Source of the DNA: TMED27 sp041397865
GTDB lineage: Bacteria; Pseudomonadota; Alphaproteobacteria; Micavibrionales; Micavibrionaceae
Reading direction: 5' to 3'
Length of the DNA stretch: 64,000 nucleotides
Assembly: GCA_041397865.1 (NCBI GenBank)
Contig: JAWKVT010000001.1
Span: 992,001-1,056,000 of the forward strand
Below are positions 24,410 through 32,327 of the stretch, piece after piece (the stretch's first letter is position 1; each line of letters opens with the position of its first letter). A program made the position numbers and the translations under genes. The notes below the pieces were generated by a model. That model ran no database searches, was not told the DNA's origin, and saw only the letters and a program-made list of their open reading frames with translations.

Positions 24410-25621
24410 CTAAGCCGCCGCCTGCGCTTTTTTAGTGGCTTCAACAACCTTGCGCGCGGCATCATCCAAATCATCGGCTGAAATAATCGGCAAGCCGGAC
24501 TTTGCCATAATTTCTTTGCCCTTGTCAACATTCGTCCCTTCAAGGCGTACAACCAGCGGGTCTTCGAGCGAAACCTCCTTCGCCGCCGCAACAATCCCTT
24601 CGGCAATCACGTCGCATTTCATGATCCCGCCGAAAATATTGACCAGAATACCCTTCACATTCGGATCGGACAAAATAATCTTGAACGCCACAGCCACGCG
24701 CTCCGCCGTCGCGCCGCCGCCCACATCAAGGAAATTCGCAGGCTCCCCGCCATAGAGCTTTATAATATCCATCGTCGCCATCGCCAGCCCGGCTCCATTG
24801 ACCATACAGCCGATATTCCCGTCCAGCCGCACATAGGACAGATCATTATCCGCCGCGATTTTCTCATTCTCATCCTCTTCGCTTTCATCGCGAAGCGCCT
24901 GAATATCCGGATGACGATATAAAGCGTTTGAATCGAAATTAAATTTCGCATCCAGCGCCATCACTTCATCCCCGCTCACAATCATCGGATTAATCTCGAC
25001 GATAGAACAATCCAGTTCCACATAGCATTTATAGAGATTCTTAAAGAACGGAATCGCGCTCTCCTTCGCCCCACCCGAAAGCTGCAAAGCATCCGCCAGC
25101 TTCGCCGCATCCGCGTCGCTCATCCCGCCCAGCGGATCAATCGCCACCTTGGTAATCGCATCCGGGTTTTCATGCGCAACCTCTTCAATATCCATCCCGC
25201 CCTCGGTGGACACCATAAACGTGACCTTTGAGGTCGCCCGGTCGAGAAGAAGGGAGCAATAATATTCCTTCTCAATATCCACACCGTCGGTCACATAAAG
25301 CCGCTGCACCTCTTTGCCCTCCGGCCCGGTCTGCTTTGTCACCAGCGTCTGGCCCATCATGGCTTCGGCAGCCTCGCGCACCGCATCAATGCTCTTGCAA
25401 AGGCGAACCCCGCCCTTATCATCGCCCGCGCCTTTAAAATGCCCGGCCCCGCGCCCGCCGGCATGGATCTGCGCTTTAACCACAAACAGGCTGGTCCCAC
25501 CCTTTTGCAAAGTTTCCGCCGCCGCCACGGCTTCATCAACGCTCATCGCCGCAATGCCCTTCGGCACCGTAACGCCATATTTCTCTAACAGCTCTTTGGC
25601 CTGGTATTCATGAATATTCAT
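24410..25621 (-). CDS. sucC: Succinyl-CoA ligase, beta subunit
   Basis: 403 aa ATP-grasp protein. N-terminus MNIHEYQAKELLEKYGVTVP; the nucleotide-binding KAQIHAGGRGAGHFKGAGDD; VEINPMIVSGDEVMALDAKF for Mg; the C-terminal GNIGCMVNGAGLAMATMDII and VNIFGGIMKCDVIAEGIV for CoA-ligase contact with SucD. Slightly longer than typical (~390-400) because of an acidic insertion at SEEDENEKIAADN. Confidence 0.97.
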   Translation of the reverse strand: MNIHEYQAKELLEKYGVTVPKGIAAMSVDEAVAAAETLQKGGTSLFVVKAQIHAGGRGAGHFKGAGDDKGGVRLCKSIDAVREAAEAMMGQTLVTKQTGPEGKEVQRLYVTDGVDIEKEYYCSLLLDRATSKVTFMVSTEGGMDIEEVAHENPDAITKVAIDPLGGMSDADAAKLADALQLSGGAKESAIPFFKNLYKCYVELDCSIVEINPMIVSGDEVMALDAKFNFDSNALYRHPDIQALRDESEEDENEKIAADNDLSYVRLDGNIGCMVNGAGLAMATMDIIKLYGGEPANFLDVGGGATAERVAVAFKIILSDPNVKGILVNIFGGIMKCDVIAEGIVAAAKEVSLEDPLVVRLEGTNVDKGKEIMAKSGLPIISADDLDDAARKVVEATKKAQAAA

Positions 25622-25816
25622 AGGATCGTCGCCCCCAAAGTTAAAAAGAATCTCATATCAAAAGCTAAAGGGAGCGCAGCGCCTTTGCAACCCGTAAACA
25701 TGCCCGCGTAAATCCTTTTGCAAAATTTCTTACCCCTACCCGCAAAACCTTAAAAACACCTTAACCATATTTTAAATTTTAACGATTAACATTCAAAATA
25801 TGAAAAAGGAGCGCGC

Positions 25817-27193
25817 GTGCCGGAAGAAAAGATAACACAAAGCCTTACAGACCTCCGCCGTGCTGTACTGGGCGGCAACACGGACGCAACGAAAGAAGCC
25901 GTAGAAAAACTCGCCGCAGACCTGTTCAGCGGTGCCCCCACAGAAAACAAACGCCGCTTTCAGCTTGTTAATGAAGAAATCGCCGGTATCGGCCACACAA
26001 TCCATGCAAACGACTTCACCGAAGAGCGGGAAGAAAATGAAAAGAAAGAAGCCCAAAGACACGCCTTTGATATCGCGCTCGAAGAGCTTCTAGACGCTAT
26101 TCAGGAACAAAAAAACGCCCTGATCCGTGAACTTGAAAAACTCGGCGAAAAATATAAGGAAATCGTCGAACACATAAAAAGCGCAGACTTTGACCTGAAA
26201 GACATAAGAAAGCAGCTCAAAGCTCTCGAAGACAGCGACAGCGAAAACATCGCCCAGCTTAACACGCTTGAAGACAGTACGATGCTGACATACCGCGCCA
26301 TAGGCGACCTCCTCAAAAACCACAACCCGGAGTTGTATGAAGACTTTTTCAACGATGTCTTCGGCATCGACAACGAATATATCACAATCGCCCACGACAC
26401 GGACGATGGCACACGAAGCCATATCGTCTGGCAGGATGAAAATGGAGCCTACTACCTTAAAGACCCAAAAACCGGACAGCATGTCGATATAGACCAAAAC
26501 AATCCCAATCTTCTGGGCGCGCTGGGTTCGGAAAAAAACCAAAAACCCGCCAGTGAACTCAGCCAGGAAGACCGGGAAGCCTTTGAACGCTTCAACCGCA
26601 CATATAAACGCTATATGAATGAAGTAAACTGCCACCGCGGCCTAAGCGAAACCCACGACAGACTGGTCAACATCATGGCAAAGCGCGAAGAACTCTTTGG
26701 CAGGCAGGTTGAAATTCAGCGCGAAATGGAAAAACTGAAAATTAGAAAAGAACAACTGGAAAAAGAAATCGAGAACCTCGAAAAACAAAAATCCGCAAAC
26801 GAGGAAAAAACAGACGAAATCAAACAAAAACTCGAAAATCTGCAACGCGATGAAACGAACCTCCTGAACAGGATGGATGAAAACAAACTGGAAGTCCTCG
26901 AATTTACAACCCAAAGCACCTCACAATTTGATGATATCCTTGCCATACTGCGGCACAACATCGAAACCGACCCCCGGCTCAAAGAACATTTTCATGCCGC
27001 AGGCGGCCATAACACTGGCCACACCCATGAAGAAGCGCCTCACAAACACGCCGCCGCGCGCGCGCCCGGTCACGGTCAAACAAGCAAAACATTTCAACAC
27101 GCCGCCGCAGAGCCGTACAAAGAACAAGTTTCAGAAACTGGACCGGCTCCGCAAAACACAAACACCGCGCTGACAAACGGCGCAAACGCATAA
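25817..27193 (+). CDS. Coiled-coil protein of unknown function, 458 aa
   Basis: GTG start with AGGAG 6 bp upstream. Long Glu/Lys heptad stretches at ~75-130 and ~280-365 (KLKIRKEQLEKEIENLEKQK) predict coiled coils. At ~395 lies HFHAAGGHNTGHTHEEAPHK: a His-rich segment beginning with the same aromatic-x-A-G-G pattern that opens the shared domain of the next two genes. The C-terminus is low-complexity. No signal peptide. First of four consecutive plus-strand genes with no assured family, inserted between mdh and sucC. Confidence 0.7.
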   Translation: MPEEKITQSLTDLRRAVLGGNTDATKEAVEKLAADLFSGAPTENKRRFQLVNEEIAGIGHTIHANDFTEEREENEKKEAQRHAFDIALEELLDAIQEQKNALIRELEKLGEKYKEIVEHIKSADFDLKDIRKQLKALEDSDSENIAQLNTLEDSTMLTYRAIGDLLKNHNPELYEDFFNDVFGIDNEYITIAHDTDDGTRSHIVWQDENGAYYLKDPKTGQHVDIDQNNPNLLGALGSEKNQKPASELSQEDREAFERFNRTYKRYMNEVNCHRGLSETHDRLVNIMAKREELFGRQVEIQREMEKLKIRKEQLEKEIENLEKQKSANEEKTDEIKQKLENLQRDETNLLNRMDENKLEVLEFTTQSTSQFDDILAILRHNIETDPRLKEHFHAAGGHNTGHTHEEAPHKHAAARAPGHGQTSKTFQHAAAEPYKEQVSETGPAPQNTNTALTNGANA

Positions 27194-27199
27194 ACTTTC

Positions 27200-27294
27200 A
27201 AAACATTAACAAAATATAAAGTTTTATATTTCATAATGAACGCACGCATAAGGGCTGTTTAAAAAGTCCAACGATTTGATAAAGGTGTGTGAAA
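27200..27294 (+). promoter_or_regulatory. Conserved leader L1 upstream of the 402-aa gene
   Basis: Aligns without gaps to 28567-28661 upstream of the next gene, at the same distance from the ATG, with about 80% identity by hand count. It includes the inverted repeat AAATATAAA-gt-TTTATATTT (27212-27231), TTCATAAT, CGCATAA and GGTGTGT in ribosome-site position. It therefore probably acts as a duplicated promoter or 5' leader. Confidence 0.6.
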
Positions 27295-28503
27295 ATGGCG
27301 GACGCTCCCGCAACCCTCGATAACCTTAATAAGTTAATCACGGATTTGCTGGAAAAAGATCCGGAAAACGGCCCCGCCATCCTTGAAAGAATTTTCTCTT
27401 CGGACACCCCGGAAACACAATTTGCCCTCTCGCAAATCGCGGCGCAGCTCGGCAACAACTCCCCGTTCTCAAACGCTTTCACAAAATATCGTGATGGCGC
27501 GCCGGACGGGGCGGAAGAAACGGCCAAACACCGCCATATCATCGAACAGATCCAGTTCATCATCATGCAAGAAGCCGCGATGAACTTCCTCGCCACGCAG
27601 CAAGAATGGATCAACCAGCAGTTTGAAAGATACCACAACGCCCAAACAGCGGAAGAAAAAGCCGCCATCCTGAAACACATGGAAGACACGCTGACACAGC
27701 AGCTCAGAGAAAAATTCCCGGATCTTTCCGATGAGCAAATCAAAGAGATTGTACAAACAAAACTCAAGGAAGACTTAACCCAATACCTCATCGACAAAGA
27801 AGGACTTGACCGCGAACTGGCTGAAAAAAAAGCTGAAGAGCTGTCGAAAGATCCTGAAAACATCCATATGCAGACCCATGTCATGAGCCTGAATGCCTCA
27901 CTGGAAGAGATGAAAACCGCGCAAGCCGATCTCGAAAACACCCAACACATGATTGATGAACTGGAAAAAGCGATTGGCCACCTTGAAAGTCAAGACAACG
28001 AAATGGCCGATGCTTCAGCGGAATATTACAAAAACCTGCTCATAGAACAAGAAGCGAAAATAGAAACCTTAAAAGCGGAAATCGAAGAACAGCAAACCGC
28101 AATAAAAAACGAAATCAACCAGTTAGACGAAGGAATCCAAGGATACTTCATATCACAGCTATCAGAATCCGCCAAACTCGCCCGGGATCTCAACCTGGAC
28201 TCCCCACTCACCTATACATTTCAGGCCGCAGGAGGCTGGGGCAGCAACAGCGAAAACGCCTTCCTCCATTCAATAAGCCAGCCCATAGACGGTGTAGACC
28301 TCAACGCCGAAGAAATGAGCGACGCCGAAATCATGGGCATAAAACCTGTCACTTTTGGCACCGCCCCATACGCAAGATCGGAAGACAGCGGAGAAACATC
28401 TCGGAGATTCAAAGCCGCAGCAGAAAACAGCCCTGCGGACACAACAACACTCATCGCTAACACAACCCCCGACCCGGCCATAAAAACCGGTATGAACACA
28501 TAA
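27295..28503 (+). CDS. Coiled-coil protein with AGGWG/DLNAxEMSD domain (402 aa)
   Basis: Start at the ATG MADAPATLDN, matching the spacing of the paralogue's leader; a GTG two codons earlier is in frame. Residues ~90-290 are Glu/Lys/Gln-rich helices with coiled-coil character. At ~308-350 is the domain FQAAGGWGSNSENAFLHSIS followed by GVDLNAEEMSDAEIMG and VTF, shared with the next protein. The tail is low-complexity. No signal peptide or catalytic motif. Function unknown; the domain may be an adaptor or sorting module (inference). Confidence 0.7.
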   Translation: MADAPATLDNLNKLITDLLEKDPENGPAILERIFSSDTPETQFALSQIAAQLGNNSPFSNAFTKYRDGAPDGAEETAKHRHIIEQIQFIIMQEAAMNFLATQQEWINQQFERYHNAQTAEEKAAILKHMEDTLTQQLREKFPDLSDEQIKEIVQTKLKEDLTQYLIDKEGLDRELAEKKAEELSKDPENIHMQTHVMSLNASLEEMKTAQADLENTQHMIDELEKAIGHLESQDNEMADASAEYYKNLLIEQEAKIETLKAEIEEQQTAIKNEINQLDEGIQGYFISQLSESAKLARDLNLDSPLTYTFQAAGGWGSNSENAFLHSISQPIDGVDLNAEEMSDAEIMGIKPVTFGTAPYARSEDSGETSRRFKAAAENSPADTTTLIANTTPDPAIKTGMNT

Positions 28504-28566
28504 CATCAATAAAAATAACCAACTGAAATAAAACAATAAAACAATAAAAACCTCTGAAAAATATAC

Positions 28567-28661
28567 AAAACGTTAAGAAAATATAAACTTTTATATTTCA
28601 TAATAAACGTGCGCATAAAGGTTTGTTAAAAAACCGAAAAATTGAATAAGGGTGTGTAAAT
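28567..28661 (+). promoter_or_regulatory. Conserved leader L2 upstream of the 364-aa gene
   Basis: Second copy of leader L1, collinear up to the ATGGCG start. The inverted repeat AAATATAAA-ct-TTTATATTT (28579-28598) is intact; the downstream part (28620-28645) has drifted more. Conservation of a non-coding leader between two diverged genes suggests shared regulation. Confidence 0.6.
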
Positions 28662-29756
28662 ATGGCGGGCGGCGACCCTCAAAAAACGGATACAAAAAAC
28701 ACAAACCTATCTCACAACGAAGGGATAGCTCCGGCGCGCCCCTACGCTACATTCGACCAAAACCCCGCTGACATTTCCGCAAAAATCGCCGCCGGTCCAG
28801 TGGCCAAATATTTTCGGGAAACCCACTCAACAGGCGCTTTTATAAACCTTAAAGGCATGAGCACCACAGATTTGGCTGCCGCCCTGAATAATCTGGTCGA
28901 AAGCATCAACGAAGAAGCAGCGCTAATTCACAGCGGATATAGCGAAAGGCAAACAAACCCCCCCTTTGACAACGATTTTTCAACATTCCTCGCTGCCCTG
29001 AAAACCACAACAGGCAAAGGAGCCGGAGAACAAAACGTCCCCAAAAGCGCCGCGCAGGAAATGATCGAACTGAACATGCTACAGGATATAGCCACAAACT
29101 ACGATATATCCTATCAAGCCTCAGAGTTTGAAAGCGCCGCAGATGCCCTCGGACTGGATTACGAATTCGCAACCTTCGGCGCCCAGCCCGAAGAACAAAC
29201 CCCGGCATATGACACGCAAGTCGAAACCCTCTCCAGCGTTTTCGAAACCGCAGGCGGCTGGGGCAGCGAAAGTGAAAAAGCCCTCCTTCATACAATGAAC
29301 GAATCCACACAAGGAATAGACCTCAATGCCGATGAAATGAGCGATCTGGAAATCATGGGCGTAGAGAAAGTCACATTCACCACCACAAGCGAGACAGAAA
29401 ATACAGAATTGAACTTTGACGGCCCAAACTCGGTAGAAGAATTAACCCTCAGCTACCGCCTGCATAACGAAGCTTTAAATTACATCGCCGCTTACACAAA
29501 CGGAACCGAGGTCGCCCTTATAGACCTGAAAGATCATCTGGAAGCTGAGTTCGACATAACGATCCCGGACGAAGAAATGAAAATACTTGCCGAAAAACTG
29601 GAAAACGAAAACAGCATTGACGTCAAAGGCTTCGAAGCCGATCAGAAAGAACCTGAGATAACAACAGAGCCAGAGCCACAGCCACAGCCGCAAAACAACG
29701 ACCTGCGGCTTACACAAACCGCGCCGGCGCCAACAGCCCCCGGCATGATGGGCTAA
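28662..29756 (+). CDS. Acidic protein with AGGWG/DLNAxEMSD domain (364 aa)
   Basis: The middle (~193-238) carries FETAGGWGSESEKALLHTMN, then GIDLNADEMSDLEIMGVEKV, clearly homologous to the C-terminal domain of the preceding protein. The N-terminal part is unrelated and not coiled coil. The C-terminus has a helical segment (VALIDLKDHLEAEFDITIPD) and a Pro/Gln/Thr-rich tail ending TAPGMMG. No signal peptide. No recognised family; it shares its leader region with its neighbour. Confidence 0.7.
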   Translation: MAGGDPQKTDTKNTNLSHNEGIAPARPYATFDQNPADISAKIAAGPVAKYFRETHSTGAFINLKGMSTTDLAAALNNLVESINEEAALIHSGYSERQTNPPFDNDFSTFLAALKTTTGKGAGEQNVPKSAAQEMIELNMLQDIATNYDISYQASEFESAADALGLDYEFATFGAQPEEQTPAYDTQVETLSSVFETAGGWGSESEKALLHTMNESTQGIDLNADEMSDLEIMGVEKVTFTTTSETENTELNFDGPNSVEELTLSYRLHNEALNYIAAYTNGTEVALIDLKDHLEAEFDITIPDEEMKILAEKLENENSIDVKGFEADQKEPEITTEPEPQPQPQNNDLRLTQTAPAPTAPGMMG

Positions 29757-29772
29757 ACCCTCTAAAATAGAA

Positions 29773-29902
29773 CTGTCATCCCCGCGGTCTTGCGCAGCAA
29801 GACATCTACAGCGGGGATCCATATGAGAATTTGCAAAGCAAATTCTCTTTAACCGGATCCCGGATGTTTAAGCGATGCTCTGCATCGCCTCCGGGATGAC
29901 AG
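29773..29902. repeat. Composite palindromic element CTGTCATCCC...GGGATGACAG
   Basis: The outer stem CTGTCATCCC (29773-29782) pairs with GGGATGACAG (29893-29902). Inside are three separate hairpins: GTCTTGC-GCA-GCAAGAC, GAGAATTTGC-AAA-GCAAATTCTC (29825-29847, perfect) and GCGATGC-TCT-GCATCGC. A cloverleaf-like DNA repeat of a kind common in proteobacteria. It fills most of the 257-bp gap 29757-30013. Confidence 0.75.
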
Positions 29903-30013
29903 AAATCGAGTCATTTCATAAGACTCCCGCATTAAGAAAAAATTAACCCCGCTCCTTCATAATGGGGGAAACAAAAAATAATAAAAGAGCAGTAACAAAA
30001 AAGAGGGTGCAAC

Positions 30014-31201
30014 ATGGCTGACGACGATTCAGTAAATCCCGGCAACGAGGAAGAGGCAGACAGCAATGCATCCGCGCGCGCGCCCGGCACCGCCTCTGCC
30101 GCCCACAAGCAAGCTGTGCAAGCGGAAGAGCCACTCGAGAAAAAACCCGACGACGCAGACGCTACGCCCGAAGAAAAAGCCCTAAAAGATCAATTCAATC
30201 CCCATAAACTGACCCAAAATAAAATTCCGGGCAAAGATGGCCGCATAAAAGACGAAAACAAAGACACAATCACCCTCATGGAAACCCAACAAAATATGAC
30301 CATGGGCCAAATGTTCAACGGCTTTCTGGAACTCATACTCGCCCTGATTAACGGCGACTGGGAAACCTTCACCCTGCTTTCTGAAGATTTTCTAAAAACC
30401 GACGTCATCGACCCCGCCGACAGAGTTGTCAAAAAAACCATGGATAAAACCGTCAAAAAGGCTCAGGAGTTAAGCAAAGACAAAGAGTTCAGGGAAGAAA
30501 CTCCGAAAGAGCGCAAAGAAATTTTAGCAAAACTATTCGAAGAAAACGAATTCCTGCAAAAATCTAAAATCTCAAAACTGCTCGACCTCATCGTAGAAAA
30601 AGAATCCAGAGGCGGCGAACCGAATATCGTTTTCGACTACAGACACAAGCTCAAACCCGGCACGCACAATCTGGGCAAAGCGACAAGCGGCCTAATGCCT
30701 GGAGATACAACGCCGGGCGGATTAACGGTTCCCGAATTCACAACGATGACGGTAAACGAAGTCCTCGCATGGCAAAAACAATATCTAGATGAGCAATATT
30801 CATGGAAAGACTCAAACGGAACCCCCCTCATCCCGCGCGGAACAGGATCTTCCGCCGTCGGCGCATATCAATTTGTCTACACGACATTAAAAGAAATGCG
30901 CGATCAGGGCCTTATCGACGGCAACGCCAAATTCACACTCGAAAACCAGACAGAGTTTGCCATCAAACGCGCAATTCATATGCGCAACTTCGGCGACCTG
31001 TTCAAAAACAATATCACAGAAACAGATTATACACGGATCGCAAGAAACCTGAGGCTGGAATGGGAAGGCGCCAAACATATCAACATGGATACATTAGTTG
31101 ATACCTTAAAAGAAATCCGTGAAAACGTTCTCGAAAACCTGCCACAAGAAACGATCGTCCAACTCGCATCCGCAAAAGATTTCACTATTAAGCCGTTATA
31201 A
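30014..31201 (+). CDS. Lysozyme-fold-like protein, 395 aa
   Basis: The N-terminus (1-60) is low-complexity and acidic with ASARAPGTASAAHK, echoing ARAPGHGQTSK in the 25817 protein. Residues ~85-180 are helical. At ~190-320, LLDLIVEKESRGGEPNIVFD and SSAVGAYQFVYTTLKEMRDQ have the layout of a lysozyme/transglycosylase core, with Glu of KES as likely catalytic acid and a GAYQF motif. No signal peptide, so export would need another route. RBS GAGGG before the ATG. Specific activity not shown. Confidence 0.6.
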   Translation: MADDDSVNPGNEEEADSNASARAPGTASAAHKQAVQAEEPLEKKPDDADATPEEKALKDQFNPHKLTQNKIPGKDGRIKDENKDTITLMETQQNMTMGQMFNGFLELILALINGDWETFTLLSEDFLKTDVIDPADRVVKKTMDKTVKKAQELSKDKEFREETPKERKEILAKLFEENEFLQKSKISKLLDLIVEKESRGGEPNIVFDYRHKLKPGTHNLGKATSGLMPGDTTPGGLTVPEFTTMTVNEVLAWQKQYLDEQYSWKDSNGTPLIPRGTGSSAVGAYQFVYTTLKEMRDQGLIDGNAKFTLENQTEFAIKRAIHMRNFGDLFKNNITETDYTRIARNLRLEWEGAKHINMDTLVDTLKEIRENVLENLPQETIVQLASAKDFTIKPL

Positions 31202-31349
31202 AAGGCAAAACATAATGACAAACAAGCCAACCTAATTCCCCTCAAATCCAATCTAAATTTAGCAAAGAATTTACCCGGAAAATCTACACTGGAAGAAGCG
31301 GCCCTTTCTTACAGGTCTGCCCTCCGTCAAAAAGCTATTGAAACCGCGC

Positions 31350-32327
31350 ATGACCCGATTTTGCATTCTCTTATTTATAACGGCTTTCATCCCTGCGCTC
31401 GCGCAGGCACAGACGCAAAGCTGCATAAAACCCGCCGGAGTTATGCTTTTGCAAAGCAAAGACGAGCACCGCCTTGAACTTGCCCGTTCGCTCAGGGAAT
31501 ATCTGCGCGCGCAAAACCTTGACGAAACGCTCGCCACCGCGATTTATAAAGCCTCACTCAAAACCGGCGTTGACTTCGAACTCATGGTCCTCAAAGCCAA
31601 AATGGAAAGCGATTTAGGCCGCCTCAACGCCGCGCAATATACAAGCGCCCGCGGCGCGTTCCAATATATCGAGCCGACATGGCTCACGCTCATGCGCCGT
31701 TACGGAGGTGAAATCGGCTACCCGCATTACGCAAACGCGATCACCCGTTCCAAATACCCCAATGTCCCGGCCATCAAAGACGGCAACCCTTTTCTGAAAG
31801 CCGAGATTTTATCGCTCCGCCACGACCCGGACATTTCCGCCCTCATCAAAGCATATCAAGTGCAAGAAGAAACCGATGTCATCCGATCCTATAAACGCGG
31901 CGGTAAAGTCACCGCGACAGATCACTACATCACCCACATGCTCGGCCTGCCCTTAGCGAAAGAATTCTACGCCATGAAACGCCGCGGCTCGGTGATCGCG
32001 GTGGCCGGACTAAACAACCCGGCAATGCGCGAAGCCGCGCGCATGAACCGCGCTTTTTTCTATCAGGGAAAACGCGCCCTCACCGCCCGCGAAGCCTACG
32101 CCCAATTCGAACGCCGCGTGACAAAGGAATTCGCCACGATTCAAAATATCGCCTATAAAAACAAGCCCCCGGCCTGCGCGGAAAATAACGCGCCTGCGCC
32201 CCGGTTAGCAAAACTGGAATCCGTTACGCCGCTTTGCTCTGGCTACCGAGCAGATCTTCTACAGCCCGTCTCTCTTCACGCAGCTCTTTATCCGTTGCAT
32301 CCATGCGCCCACGTGAGAACTCATTAA
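31350..32327 (+). CDS. Secreted lytic transglycosylase (SLT-like), 325 aa
   Basis: ATG at 31350 begins the signal peptide MTRFCILLFITAFIPALAQA; a TTG 4 codons earlier is in frame. The SLT-like domain is at ~60-150: FELMVLKAKMESDLGRLNAA, then SARGAFQYIEPTWLTLMRRY, with Glu of KMES as catalytic residue. It cuts peptidoglycan in the periplasm by family. The last ~35 residues run 104 bp into the 3' end of mdh on the other strand and look non-conserved; the original stop may have been lost. The 148-bp gap upstream shows nothing else. Confidence 0.75.
   Translation: MTRFCILLFITAFIPALAQAQTQSCIKPAGVMLLQSKDEHRLELARSLREYLRAQNLDETLATAIYKASLKTGVDFELMVLKAKMESDLGRLNAAQYTSARGAFQYIEPTWLTLMRRYGGEIGYPHYANAITRSKYPNVPAIKDGNPFLKAEILSLRHDPDISALIKAYQVQEETDVIRSYKRGGKVTATDHYITHMLGLPLAKEFYAMKRRGSVIAVAGLNNPAMREAARMNRAFFYQGKRALTAREAYAQFERRVTKEFATIQNIAYKNKPPACAENNAPAPRLAKLESVTPLCSGYRADLLQPVSLHAALYPLHPCAHVRTH

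Noticed and set aside
31202..31480. An open frame continuing in the same phase after the stop of the lysozyme-like gene (EEAALSYRSALRQKAIETAH and onward)
   Set aside because: It has no start codon, crosses the signal-peptide region of the next gene in another frame, and ends in low-quality sequence. Read-through or a decayed extension cannot be shown.
25817..32327. A prophage, because of lysozyme-like and coiled-coil proteins
   Set aside because: No capsid, terminase, portal, tail or integrase gene; coding density and repeats are like the rest of the window. xerC at 6777 is the housekeeping recombinase.
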